DNA of 64,000 nucleotides from Strobilurus pachycystidiatus (taxonomy: Eukaryota > Basidiomycota > Agaricomycetes > Agaricales > Physalacriaceae), in assembly GCA_019915135.1 (NCBI GenBank), contig JAHLMK010000010.1, forward strand, positions 1,488,001 to 1,552,000, read 5' to 3'. Positions 1 to 10,989 of this stretch are shown piece by piece. Position numbers and translations under genes: made by a program. A model generated the notes under the pieces. That model was not told the origin of the DNA, did no database searches, and was given only the letters and a program-made list of their open reading frames with translations. Each line of letters starts with the position of its first letter. Within the stretch, counting starts at the first letter, position 1.

Positions 1-105
1 TCTTTTCGCAGTGGGAGGGGCGGCCGGTGATGATGAGGGCGGCCCGCTTGATGAGTTGCGCCAATCTTCGAAGTTTCCGTCGGCTTTGCGCTTCTGCAGG
101 ACCAT
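1..105 (-). CDS. Possible N-terminal exon of a gene running off the left edge
   Basis: On the minus strand an ATG in a reasonable context (preceded by AACCATC) opens a frame of 35 codons that stays open to the edge of the window. It begins MVLQKRKADGNF and turns into a Ser/Pro/Ala-rich stretch. I do not recognise the protein. The composition resembles the disordered N-termini of basidiomycete proteins, but an open frame of this length can occur by chance. Confidence 0.25.
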   Translation of the reverse strand, partial: MVLQKRKADGNFEDWRNSSSGPPSSSPAAPPTAKR

Positions 106-1070
106 GATGGTTGCGGATGAAGGAGTTATTTTCAAATTAATTTTGCGTGACCAGCACGTGGTCATAGTCGCGCCACATCCTTTGAAAGCCTTTTGCTCAT
201 ACGATCACGTTCATATGCTCATGCCAGTCTCCTGCCGTGGGCACAACGCTCCTTCAGCGCGATCCTTGAAGATTTCTCTCTGGATGCTTGGGAAACTGTG
301 CTAGTTGGTCTTGTCTAACATCGACAGCCATCATTTGGACTCGTCAGCACTGCTCGGCACATTCGCGCCGTAAATGGGCTGCTCTATTATAGGGTGAAGT
401 GCCCCCATGTTTGTTGCGGTACTTTCTATGTCTCCACTGCCCCAGAGACAGTCAAAGTTTGGACTGATCCATCGATGGCCACGGCGTAGTGAACTTTGAC
501 AGAATCCTGTCCGTGCATGATATTTTTGGTTTCTCCGTATCTTCTGACTTACACCCCAGAATTGTGTGGAAGGGGCGCACCAACAACACACTGTGTACGT
601 CGCCCTCGCGAGATACCTCCGGATCCAGCTGCAGCTGTACTCCTCGGGCCTTGATTGTACGAGTGCTATTACTTCCCGGACAATAACCTCTAATCAGTCC
701 AACTATAGAACTCCCTAGAGTGAAGGATTACTATTAATGGATCTCCTGAATACTAAATTTCGCCGAACTCGCTTGGAAAGCGCGTGATAGCCTTGAACCA
801 CGTCTTTCAACATGCTTTCTTGTACGGCGCATTTCGCTCTATGTCCCGCCATTCTTTTAATCCCTGACCTCTCTGAAAAAGATAGGCCTCGAGAACCAAT
901 ATATGACTCAGGCCTGATCTCCGAAACATCTACCATGTTGTTTTTGGGTACTGAAAATTCCACTCCAGTGCACTCTGCTCCTCACATCACACTCGGTCAG
1001 CCTTAAATAACTCTCGAGTGTGACTACGGGTTAGTAGCGTGAACAGTTTCTCTTTGAACATCCCAAGATT
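106..1070. other. Intergenic stretch without a supported gene
   Basis: Several short open frames exist on both strands, but none carries a recognisable domain or joins to another by plausible splice sites. The right end passes into the promoter of the first endoglucanase. Confidence 0.5.
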
Positions 1071-1163
1071 CCGAAATCGAGACGAACATCATCCGTGCGG
1101 TACGGCGGTATTTCGGATAGTAGATGATCGCGGTCACGTATGTTATTTCACTTTGCTTATAAG
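1071..1163 (+). promoter_or_regulatory. Promoter block of endoglucanase copy 1 with TATA box
   Basis: This block aligns with the sequence upstream of copy 2 (from 4242). Both begin CCGAAAT or CCGAAATT followed by GAGACGAA, both carry CGCGGTCACG (1130 here, 4302 there), and both end in a TATA-like box (TATAAG at 1158-1163). CGCGGTCACG lies 79 bases before the ATG here and 76 before it in copy 2. CCGAAAT (1071) and ATTTCGG (1110) form an inverted pair, a possible dimeric regulator site. Conservation is seen; the regulator is unknown. Confidence 0.5.
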
Positions 1164-1208
1164 CCAAAGACACCTCTTGACGATTCTTCAGGCTGCACAG
1201 ACCCAGAG

Positions 1209-2973
1209 ATGCGCTCGTCCACGAAAATCATCCTTACATCAGCCTTTTCCTTTGCCTTCGTCCGCGGTCAGTCACAGCTCTACGGTCAGTGTGGCGGAAT
1301 TGTGAGTAGTAAGGGCACAGTTTTCGTGTTGGGCTATAGACTTACTGCGACTTTCAGGGATGGACGGGCCCGACTACTTGTGTGTCTGGAGCAGTATGCA
1401 CAGTCTCGAACGCTTGTGCGTATGCCTGCCTATCGGTGCTCCTCGCATCACTAATCATCTTCAAGATTATTCTCAGTGTCTTCCGGGAACTGCGTCAGTC
1501 ACCAGCACTGCCTCGCTTCCGCCACCAACAGGTTGCGCGGTACCTCCTGCATCTGTTGGAACTTTGAAGTACACTGGGGTGAACATTGCTGGATTCGATT
1601 TCGGTTGCAACACGGATGGGACGTGTAATGCATCAGGAGCCTACCCACCTCTTACGCAGTACTATGGTTAGTTACTGTCTTGCTCCATTTATATGGCCTC
1701 TCTGACATGACGGATAGGGCACGACGGTGCGGGCCAGATGTCTCACTTCGTGAACGATGATGGATTCAACACATTCCGCCTACCTGTCGGATGGCAATTC
1801 CTCACCGATGACGTCGAAGGGAGCGTGCTGAACGAAGCCAACTTCGCAGAGTATGACACACTGGTGCAGGTACGCGCGTCTAAAAGTAATCGGTACTAGA
1901 ATGCTGAACAGAAGAAAGACCTGCCTGAACACCGGGGCGACATGCCTGATCGATATCCACAATTACGCTCGGTTCAACGGAGAGGCAGGTTTTTATGATG
2001 TCCTCTCTCTGTAATGCTCAGTGTTTCTCGTAGATCATCGGTCAAGGTGGTCCTACCAACGACATGTTTGCCGCCCTGTGGGGAAACATTGCTGCCAAAT
2101 ATAAGGATGAAAGCAAAGTCATGTTTGGAGTGTCAGTGAAATCCACGACGCTCTTGTACTTTCATGCTAAAACGCACTCAAGAATGAACGAGCCTCATGA
2201 CGTTCCGGATATCGTAGCTTGGGCTGCAAGCGTCCAAGCGGCGGTGACCGCGATTCGCAATGCTGGGTACGGAACCTAAGCTACCACAACCAAAGTTTTG
2301 GACTCACTCAACTTCGGGACAGCGCAACCTCGCAGATTATCCTCCTCCCAGGAAACAACTGGACATCCGCCGGTACATTCATCTCGAGCGGATCGGCCGA
2401 TGCACTCAACGTTGTTGTCAACCCCGACGGATCGAAGACCGGGTTGGTTTTCGATGTACATAAGTATCTCGACTCCGATAACTCGGGAACAAATGCGTAC
2501 GCTCATCGCTGGTCACCGTCTTGAGATGCTGACCATTCGTTCACAGCGAATGCGTGACAAATAACATTGACGATGCATGGGCTCCCCTTACTCAGTGGCT
2601 GCGGTGCAATGGCCGCCAAGCATTCAACACGGAAACTGGTGGCGGCAACACCGCTTCTTGTGTGACATACTTGTGCCAGCAGATCGCGTACCAAGCGCAG
2701 AACTCTGACGGTTTGTGTACCCCTTCTTTGGCAGTCTATGCGACGGTTGATGTCATCTTCGAACAGTCATCCTCGGATACATTGGTTGGGCTGCAGGTAA
2801 CTTCGATCCGTCATATGTCCTTGTATGTCACTCCGATTCCACCCTCTCGTGCGGAGACTTACTGTTTTGTGGTGCAGAGCGAAGTTCCGACGGCCAACGG
2901 ATCGTCCTGGACGGACACTCTGCTTGTGCAGCAATGCCTTTCCCCGAAATCTGGGTCGCAGTTGGCGAAATGA
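1209..2973 (+). CDS. CBM1-GH5 endo-beta-1,4-glucanase, copy 1
   Basis: Secreted endoglucanase that would cleave internal beta-1,4 bonds of cellulose. Residues 1-20 form a signal peptide. A family 1 cellulose-binding module follows (YGQCGGI, then GWTGPTTC, then YYSQCLPG), with introns at 1302-1357 and 1416-1465 inside it. A short Ser/Thr/Pro linker precedes a GH5 catalytic domain of the subfamily 5 type (like Trichoderma EGII/Cel5A), opening at GVNIAGFDFGC. The acid/base Glu lies in VMNEPHDVPD and the nucleophile Glu in NTETGGGNTASC, so the enzyme looks intact. It ends SPKSGSQLAK. At least ten introns are needed. One (1985-2033) must use a GC donor to keep the frame, and the intron before TCLNTGA ends in AAAG. 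It is the first of three tandem copies on the same strand. Confidence 0.9.
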
Positions 2974-4241
2974 TGCCGACTTGATATTTCTTTGTCGTTG
3001 CTGTCTATCGAAGATGGCAATAATGATATATATATCTCGCAACAAGGAGCTCGTCGCTCAATGGATTCCAGATCCCTGATAGCTCTGAATCTCTTATTGC
3101 CCGCCGACCGCGATCACCTGATAGCGTACTAGGCTAGGCGCTTAGTTGGCCAACTTGGCAGTGACAGTGTCTGTCAAAGGCTCCGAGGTGTATCCTCGAC
3201 TCGAGCGGCGACACGATTATCAGGACTGTGGACGTCGTCCAGGTATAGGCGATGGAACGCGCTGCTTTTTTTCAAAGACTCATATCGCCGACTCTTCGTC
3301 GACGGAAAGGTGAGATGCACGGTCAAAGAAGAAAAGCTCATCGTGGAGCCCACGGGTTTTCACTAAGTATTCAAGATTGCAGAGCAGACCTTATGATCAG
3401 CGTTCTATCCAGCGTTGCGCTGACGTTTGTACCTTTCTGGATCACCTTCGATTGCTGCTCCAGCTCTCAAATTGACGCGTCAAGTTTTGTTGCTGGGACT
3501 GTTATCGGACTAGGCCAAGTCCAACTCATATTACCGCGAAAAGTGCCTGTATCTACTCCTCGGCTTTTTTGTTGCTTCCTGGTTTCCAGTCGAACCACCG
3601 CAGAGAGCGCGCACTATCAGCCACCATTCTAGAATATGCCATCGGGAGATACTTGAGTCCTAAGGACGAACACTCGCCTATCTTTTGCCTCGAAGTACAC
3701 ATAGACTTGAATGAGCATTGCATTTAGCATGAGAAGATCAATGTATGGACAAGAGGACAAGAATTGCAGGAGGGTACTGGACGCGTTTACTTAGAGGTGA
3801 GATAGGTCACATCCGGGCCAGAGCCAGGAGCCCACGTGCCAGAACGTGGCGATTTCCGATCGCACCACTCTCCACCACTTCTTTCTGACTTTCACCACCA
3901 CCCCTGGCCACTACCGTTGGACGCTGCATTCTGTGTGCTTTCTTCATGGACTTCTACCTGGCATTCATCACTTCCCTCAAGCTCCGACATCCGGTGGGCC
4001 AGTAGTCGGAAAAATCGACTGTCCTGTTTTCGCTCACCAGCGAACTAATTCCCCTCTCTTTCGGTCTCTATATCACGCGCAATGGTATATTTGACACATT
4101 TTCTGTAAGATTGGGCCTTTGACGTCGCGCCAGTCAGCCGAGGTTGATGAATCACGACGTGGCCAACTCTCGACCTTGCGAAGGGCTAGGACATTGAGTC
4201 ACGAAGCCACGAAATATGGTCTTTTCGAACGTCTCATGCGG
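2974..4241. other. Intergenic stretch between endoglucanase copies 1 and 2
   Basis: No supported gene. The longest frame (3252-3632, plus) has no recognisable domain and no convincing splice partners. The sequence does not look like a fourth decayed cellulase. Confidence 0.45.
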
Positions 4242-4336
4242 CCGAAATTGAGACGAAAATGACCCGCGCCCTCGACGGCAGTATCTCGGACGGCAGATAA
4301 CCGCGGTCACGCATGGCGCTTTGTTTTGCTCATAAG
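4242..4336 (+). promoter_or_regulatory. Promoter block of endoglucanase copy 2
   Basis: Duplicated counterpart of the block at 1071-1163: CCGAAATTGAGACGAAAATG at its left end, CGCGGTCACG at 4302-4311, and a degenerate TATA box (CATAAG, 4331-4336) 42 bases before the start codon. The inverted ATTTCGG half-site of copy 1 is weakened here to ATCTCGG. Confidence 0.45.
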
Positions 4337-4377
4337 GTGGCCCGGCAGACAGTTTTCATCTTTCTTCAGATAGAAAT

Positions 4378-6144
4378 ATGCGCCCTTCGACAAGGAGCCT
4401 TCTTGTATCGTTTGTCACGATAGCCTCCGTCCGCGGACAGGCGCAGCTTTACGGCCAATGTGGCGGAATAGTGAGTGTCTGCAGTTTTGTCTTGGACGCT
4501 GGACTTAGTTAGATTTTGAGGGTTGGACTGGACCAACAACATGTGTTGCTGGATCAGTATGCACAGTGTCGAGCGCTTGTGCGTATGCCTGTGTATCGAG
4601 GCCCCTCGCTTTACTAATCATGTTCAAGATTACTCTCAGTGTCTCCCTGGGTCTGCGTCGGCTAGCACCGCTAGCGCGACCTCAGTCTCGACTTCGTCAT
4701 CATCAACGGCAACTGGCTGCGCGGTACCGCCTGCATCCGCTGGAACTCTGAAGTATGTTGGGGTAAACATCGCTGGGTTCGATTTTGGCTGCAACACGGA
4801 CGGGTCGTGTAACGCATCAGGTGCCTGGCCGCCTCTTGCCGAGTACTATGGTCGGTTTTTGTTCCCCTCCTGTATACGGTATCGATGACCTCGTGGATAG
4901 GCCATGATGGAGGCGGGCAGATGACACACTTCGTGAACGATGATGGATTCAACATCTTCCGCCTTCCTGTCGGATGGCAATTCCTGACCAATGACGTCGA
5001 AGGGAGTGTCTTAGTCGAAGCCAATCTTGTGAAATATGACGCGCTGGTTCAGGTATGTTTGTCGATAAAGCACTGGACTTCCTTGGCTGATCTTGAGGAC
5101 AGGCTTGCTTGAACACGGGGGCTACATGCATCATTGATGTTCACAACTACGCTCGCTTCAACGGCAAGGTAGATTCGTTGACTTGCTTGACAGACATACG
5201 CTCAAGTGTACCCTTTCAACAGATTGTTGGTCAAGGTGGCCCCACTAACGATGTCTTCGCTGCCTTGTGGGGCAATATTGCTGCTAGATATAAGGGTCAG
5301 AGCAAGCTCATGTTTGGAGTGTTGGTGGATCGCAATGCTCTTCGGCTTCCATGCTGATTTATACTCCAGAATGAATGAGCCCCACGACGTTCCGGATATC
5401 GTAGCTTGGGCTGCGAGTGTCCAAGCGGCGGTGACCGCGATTCGCAATGCTGGGTATGGAATTACAGTCAGCACAACCGTCCACAACTCATTTGGCTCCC
5501 GGATAGCGCAACCTCGCAACTTATCCTTCTCCCGGGCAATAACTGGACATCTGCTGGGACCTTCATTTCAAGCGGATCCGCTGCTGCTCTGAGCACTGTC
5601 AAGAATCCAGATGGATCTATCACGGGCTTGATCTTCGACGTACACAAGTACCTCGACTCCGACAACTCTGGAACAAATGCGTACGCTCATCGCTTCTCTT
5701 CGTCTCAACTTACGATTTAAACATTTGCTCACAGCGAATGTGTGACAAATAACATTGACGATGCATGGGCTCCCCTTGCTGAGTGGCTGCGGTGTAACGG
5801 CCGCCAAGCAATCAACACGGAAACTGGTGGCGGCAACACCGCTTCCTGTGTGACGTACTTGTGCCAGCAGATTGCCTACCAAGCAAAGAACTCTGACGGT
5901 GTGTACATCCTCCTTCGATGCTACGGTTGATTCGAATACGTGAACAGTCTTCCTTGGATATGTTGGTTGGTCCGCGGGCAACTTCGACCCATCGTATGTC
6001 CTTGTATGTCTCTTTCTTTCATGCTGTTGGCCGGAAACTTACTGCGCGCAGGGCGAAACACCCACGAACAGCGGATCGTCGTGGACGGACACTTTGCTTG
6101 TACAGAAGTGCCTTTCAACGAAATCTGGGTCCCAGCTGGGTTAA
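4378..6144 (+). CDS. CBM1-GH5 endo-beta-1,4-glucanase, copy 2
   Basis: Second tandem cellulase, closest to copy 1. A signal peptide (MRPSTRSLLVSFVTIASVRG) is followed by a CBM1 module (YGQCGGI, GWTGPTTCVAGS, YYSQCLPG), a longer Ser/Thr/Ala linker, then the GH5 domain beginning GVNIAGFDFGC. The catalytic acid/base is in VMNEPHDVPD and the nucleophile in NTETGGGNTASC. It ends STKSGSQLG. Introns fall at the same codons as in copy 1, and all have GT donors (the one matching the GC intron of copy 1 is 5169-5222). The product should be secreted and cellulose-bound. The start is fixed by the signal peptide and by the position of the duplicated promoter. Confidence 0.9.
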
Positions 6145-7370
6145 ATGCCCCGAACTTATCAAATCTTGGTCGCATAGCCAAAAACATGGAAATATATCTT
6201 GTCATTACAACTGGTCAATCCAATCTCCACGCGAAAAGGTTAATCCTTCTCCTTTGGATGTTCTTGACTTGTCCGGGTCCCGCAATTTCTGGTGAATAGC
6301 TTCTTTAGCCTTTGGGACGTGAAATCGATTCTAGAGCCGGAATGCGTCGTTTACTCACAACTTCAACTACCAAGATAGCAGCTCGAATAGTTACGTTCGT
6401 TCGTCCCCTTCATCCGAGTCTGATCGCACTGGAATGTGGACCGGACTCGGTTAGCTCTTGTCTCGGCAGTGAACACCCGTCCTCAGCGCTCAAGCGTGCC
6501 GTACACTGGCCTCAACGAGCCTTAAGCTACGGCATTAGCTGCTTGGTTTCTATCCGTCAGGTATCCATGCCGCAGTCCGCAACCCGAAACGACGAGACCA
6601 AGAGTTCAAAGGAGGGAAAAGAGGAAACAGTTCGCAGGATGTATGTACAAATATCGGCCAGGGATCGCCTCGCAGCTGCAGCTGTACAAAAAATCAAGCA
6701 CTTGTTCTTACTCTAGCAATGAATCTCGCCGGTACCGGTGTCTGTCGAAGGAAAGACATCTAGACTCATTACTGCGACACGTCTGTATGAAGGTCCGCGC
6801 AAGCGAGGCCTCGGTTCGGCTGCGCGCCAACTTCCTGACGTGTACTCAAGACATGCCACAGCCTTTTGAGAGACGCCGCACAAAGAGAAAAAGCTGAGCC
6901 TTGTCATTACCTTTATTCCAAAGCTGTTGAAGGCTGATCTACACAAGAAGGCAGCGCAACAGTGATCTGGCAACGCGCCACGGTACTGTTCAATTACCAG
7001 GCATGGCAGGAAGGAAGGAATGAAGGAAGTGTATTCGACTCGACCGGGTTCCGGCAAACAGTAGGATTCGGCATGGCCGGCATGGGAGTTACATAAGGAC
7101 CAGCGGTCCAGCGCTTGGAGTACTCTTTGATCCTTTATGTCTCTCATGATCATTGAATGGTACCGGTCGCTCGTATTTCGTGTTGCTCTCGGTACTAATT
7201 CTGACTTCCAGCTCTATTTTGAGACGTCCCCGCGTTTGAACCGCCCTACACAACATATCCAGGAGCTTCTCGTTGGTGTTCTAACTCCCCGAGGATGACA
7301 CGAAGATGAACCACGCGTGTCGCGGCAGGACGTCGGGATGGCCTTCGCGGTGATGTCGTCGAGGCGACGA
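6145..7370. other. Intergenic stretch between endoglucanase copies 2 and 3
   Basis: No supported gene. There is a GGAAGGAA-rich low-complexity patch near 7008-7030. Open frames at 6312-6716 (plus) and 6713-7153 (minus) lack recognisable features. Unlike copies 1 and 2, the promoter block CCGAAAT...CGCGGTCACG is not seen upstream of copy 3. Confidence 0.45.
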
Positions 7371-7373
7371 GCT

Positions 7374-7379
7374 TATAAG
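7374..7379 (+). promoter_or_regulatory. TATA box of endoglucanase copy 3
   Basis: TATAAG lies 41 bases before the start codon, nearly the same spacing as the TATA-like boxes of the two upstream copies. Confidence 0.45.
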
Positions 7380-7414
7380 GGAGTGGTGGAGATGGTACTG
7401 CAGCATAGGAAAGA

Positions 7415-9284
7415 ATGCGCTCACTTTTGACAATCCCTTTGGCATTGACTGTAACGATCGCCTCTGTCCGCGGTCAGTCGCCGATCTACGGACAATGCGG
7501 TGGAACGGTGTGTGATCTTCGATTCACGCGAGCTTTTGAGCTGTCTCATGTCAATCAAAAGGGATGGTCTGGATCTACGACGTGCGCTTCTGGAACTGTC
7601 TGTACCGTCTTGAACTCATGTAGGCTCAACAACTTTTTGAACCATAGTGAACCTCTGTACTCATTGACATTCCTCCTCATGAGATTACTCCCAATGCCTT
7701 CCAGGCTCAGCTACCGCTAGCACCGCCACCAGCGTAGCCACATCTGCCACCACCGATGCCACATCCGCCACCACCGATGCCACATCCGCCACCACTGATG
7801 CCACATCCGCCACCAGCGCTGCCACATCCGCCACTGCGGCGCCCACGGGAAGCGCATGTGCAGACCCACCTGCCTCAGCGGGAACCTTGCAATACACAGG
7901 CATCAACATTGCTGGGTTCGACTTTGGGTGTGAGACGAACGGGACGTGTACGGTAGCGAACGTGTATCCCCCCTTGCCTGCATATGGTCGGATCCTCTTT
8001 CCCTCCGTCGTTTGCGTAACTAAATGATCCCGAAGGCAACGATGGTCCCGGTCAGATGAGCCACTTCGTCAACGACGACGGGTTCAACATCTTCCGTCTT
8101 CCCGTGGGATGGCAATACCTTACCGGGAATCAAGAGGGCGGGACGCTGAACGAGACTAACTTTGCCGTTTACGATCAGCTTGTTCAGGTCAGAGCAAAAG
8201 TTGTTCGCTAGGCTTACACTGACAAGCATGAAGGCCTGCTTGAGCACCGGAGCTTCGTGTATCATTGACATTCATAATTATGCAAGATACAACGGCGGGG
8301 TATTTCTTTCATTACCGTTCTTGGGTCTGCGCTGACTGCGGCCTTCTTCCTGCTATAGATAATTGGACAGGGCGGCCCAAGTGATGACGAATTCGCCGCT
8401 CTGTGGGCGTCAATCGCGACCAAGTACAAAGACGAGAGCAAACTCATTTTCGGATTGTATGTCCACCTTCCATGTGCCTTTCACCCACTCACTCCATAAA
8501 CCATCTAGAATGAACGAACCTCATGACGTCCCCGACATCACGATTTGGGCTGCCTCTGTGCAAGCCGCCGTCACTGCCATTCGTAATGCAGGGTACGCTT
8601 CAGACATCAGTTTCATTGCACGTTTGATATTCAGTCGGATTCTAGCGCCACAACTCAGATCCTGCTCCTCCCAGGAAACAACTGGACCTCAGCCGCAACC
8701 TTCATCTCGAACGGATCGGCGGATGCACTGAAGACGGTTACTAACCCTGACGGATCCCTCACGGGCTTGGTCTTCGATGTTCACAAGTATCTTGACTCTG
8801 ATAACTCTGGGACAAATCTGTGCGACTTAGATCTCTCTGGAGTTGCGGATGCTGATTGCTTGCAGTGAATGCGTCACGAATAACATCGACGATGCATGGG
8901 CTCCTCTAGCGGAGTGGCTCAGGTGCAACGGACGCCAGGCACTCAACACGGAGACGGGAGGTGGAAACGTCGCATCTTGTGTCCAGTTCTTGTGCGAGCA
9001 GATTGCGTTCCAGGCGAAGAACTCCGATGGTAAGTACTACTTCTATGAGAGCCTGCGCTTTATATGCTGACGACGGTAGTTATCCTCGGGTACGTCGGAT
9101 GGGCAGCCGGCAACTTTGCCGCGGATTATGTCTTGGTGAGTTGACGTGCTTTGCTTCGTGTCACTTGTACTGATGCCTCTTTGCGCAGGGAGAGGTCCCT
9201 ACTAAGACTGGCAGCTCCTGGAACGATACGTTGCTCGTGAGCTCGTGTCTTTCGCCGAAGTCTGGCTCGCAGCTGGGCAAATGA
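7415..9284 (+). CDS. CBM1-GH5 endo-beta-1,4-glucanase, copy 3, with repeat-expanded linker
   Basis: Third and most diverged tandem cellulase. Signal peptide MRSLLTIPLALTVTIASVRG, then a CBM1 module (YGQCGGT, GWSGSTTCASG, YYSQCLPG). The linker is built from a repeated seven-residue unit (ATSATTD) encoded by a 21-base minisatellite. The GH5 domain starts GINIAGFDFGC, has the acid/base Glu in GLMNEPHDVPD and the nucleophile in NTETGGGNVASC, and ends SPKSGSQLGK. Splice positions match copies 1 and 2, so all derive from one intron-bearing ancestor. Divergence is scattered (NDGPGQMSHF, ASIATKYKDESK), suggesting an older duplication than the one separating copies 1 and 2. The product is a predicted secreted endo-beta-1,4-glucanase. 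Confidence 0.9.
7736..7834 (+). repeat. 21-base minisatellite encoding the cellulase linker
   Basis: About four tandem copies of a unit reading approximately GCCACATCCGCCACCACCGAT, with single-base variants, giving ATSATTD in the sense frame. The repeat also creates a spurious Val/Ala/Asp-rich open frame on the opposite strand (7685-7909). Confidence 0.8.
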
Positions 9285-10989
9285 TCATCGAAGTATTAAT
9301 TGCAACTTCGAGTATCATTTTCGGTGTTTTACCTGGAAGTAATAGCCTTCCACTGCGACTTTGTCTATATACCTGTACACCAAACCATCTGCTACTAAAT
9401 ATTGCAGTCAAAAACACGTCCGTTCAAGTTTCGCAGACTCGGTTTGAGTGTGTGACTGAAATCGCTTGCAGTTGGTTCAACTTGGAATTATGTAAATGTT
9501 CTACGACTCTTTATCTAACATTATCAATGCGCAGCTCTACTTACTGTATCTGTCTAAGTGTCTTCCAGCAGATACACACGTTGTCATGTGGCCGTGTTGC
9601 TGAAGCTAATCCGATAGCAATCCTCAGCCTGTGATTCTGCACGCTGGATCAGGGCAGGCTATGACGTAGTTCATCGAACGGTCCCTTCTCCCTCAACTTC
9701 GAGCTCGGTTTTCGTACACGTTCGTTTTGCGGGAAGGAGTGTTCAAAATCTTTGAATTGGGACACCACCTATGGATGTTACTATTTTGCCCTATATCGAA
9801 CTCGCACCGGAATGATTGCGCCACAATTGATGTATATCAGCTCCCTCATCTCGGTCCCTCACATGGTATGTCGTGAATCCGCTCAGCTGAGAGTGTACTC
9901 TGAATGCTCTAGATTCCTTTTTCTTACGTCTGAAGTCAGGCAATAGGTTCTCGTTCTCCGTCATTATGGAATTCGTCATAAAACATACGCATGGCGCGCG
10001 CTTTTTTCTCTGGCCACTGACGACCCTCTCCGGGTCCATGTCTGTCTCTGAGCAACCGAATAAATGTGTCTTGCTTCTTCGCATCGCCTGGTAACGTCAT
10101 CCTCCGTGATGTGGAAACGATCTATGAGGTCGGGACGCATTCCGACTCGTGGCCGATGTATAGTCGGGATGGTTGACGTGCCTTCAATTGGGCCAGTCTG
10201 CCTCCCCCTCCACTATTCCGTTGGCCCTTGGCCGTTTGACATTCTCGCACAAGACAGGCAGGCGGCAAGCGCGTTAATTAAAGCCCAACATCCTCCGAGT
10301 CGTCCTTCTCGGACTGCCGTGGGATCTCGACTACCATTCTGTGAGTCATCTCCATCAGGCTCAGGCTTGCTCCTTGGAGGTGGATGCTACCTCTGTATAC
10401 TACTCTCGAGGTCCTCTGGTCCTTGGGTCCACTGCGTCCACTGCATTACCCCGTTGCGGATGAATTTCACATGTATCGTCACTGCCCGCTCCGCGGCGCG
10501 CAGGCGTACCGCCCCATCCGCCAAGCATAAAGTGCATCATACCAGACCATTGTGAATGTCGTCAGTGAGCCTGTCCCCGAAAGGAACATGGAAGAATTGA
10601 ACGGGGACAGCGTGAGAGACCATCAAGATCCTGCATCAGAACCAGAAGCGTCAGCTAGACAAGATGCTATTCGTTGTTACTCAGTTATCGCTTCCAGGAG
10701 TGGGGGCTGTTGCTGGTGGGAGCTGCTGCACGATGCCTGCGCCTCACACTGCAAGGAGGACCGAGAGGGTACTTAATGTTGATGTCCGATTTGGCATCGC
10801 ATTTTGCGCTTTTGACTACGATTATCTTCCGTCTTTGTGTGTCTTTGTGTGCGAATTCCAGATTAGTACCACGTTCGTCCGACTTTGTCGACGATCGCCT
10901 TTCCTTTCCTGACTTCCCCCACCATCCACCATCTCCATATTTAATTATCCCTGCTCGTCGTCGTCGACAGCAAGCACACATCGAACCGC
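9285..10989. other. Intergenic stretch without a supported gene
   Basis: 1.7 kb between the cellulase cluster and the oxysterol-binding protein gene. The longest frame (10064-10555, plus) begins at ATG but shows no family features. The last 80 bases are pyrimidine-rich with ATATTTAATTA near 10938, probably the promoter of the next gene. Confidence 0.45.

Noticed and set aside
7736..7834. CRISPR-like array of short repeats
   Set aside because: The units are contiguous without unique spacers, lie in frame in a cellulase linker, and the genome is eukaryotic.
7685..7909. Val/Ala/Asp-repeat open frame on the minus strand
   Set aside because: It is the antisense reading of the minisatellite that encodes the copy 3 linker; no independent support.
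10064..10555. 163-codon plus-strand open frame
   Set aside because: No domain, no splice partners and a chance-like composition; opposite to no known feature.
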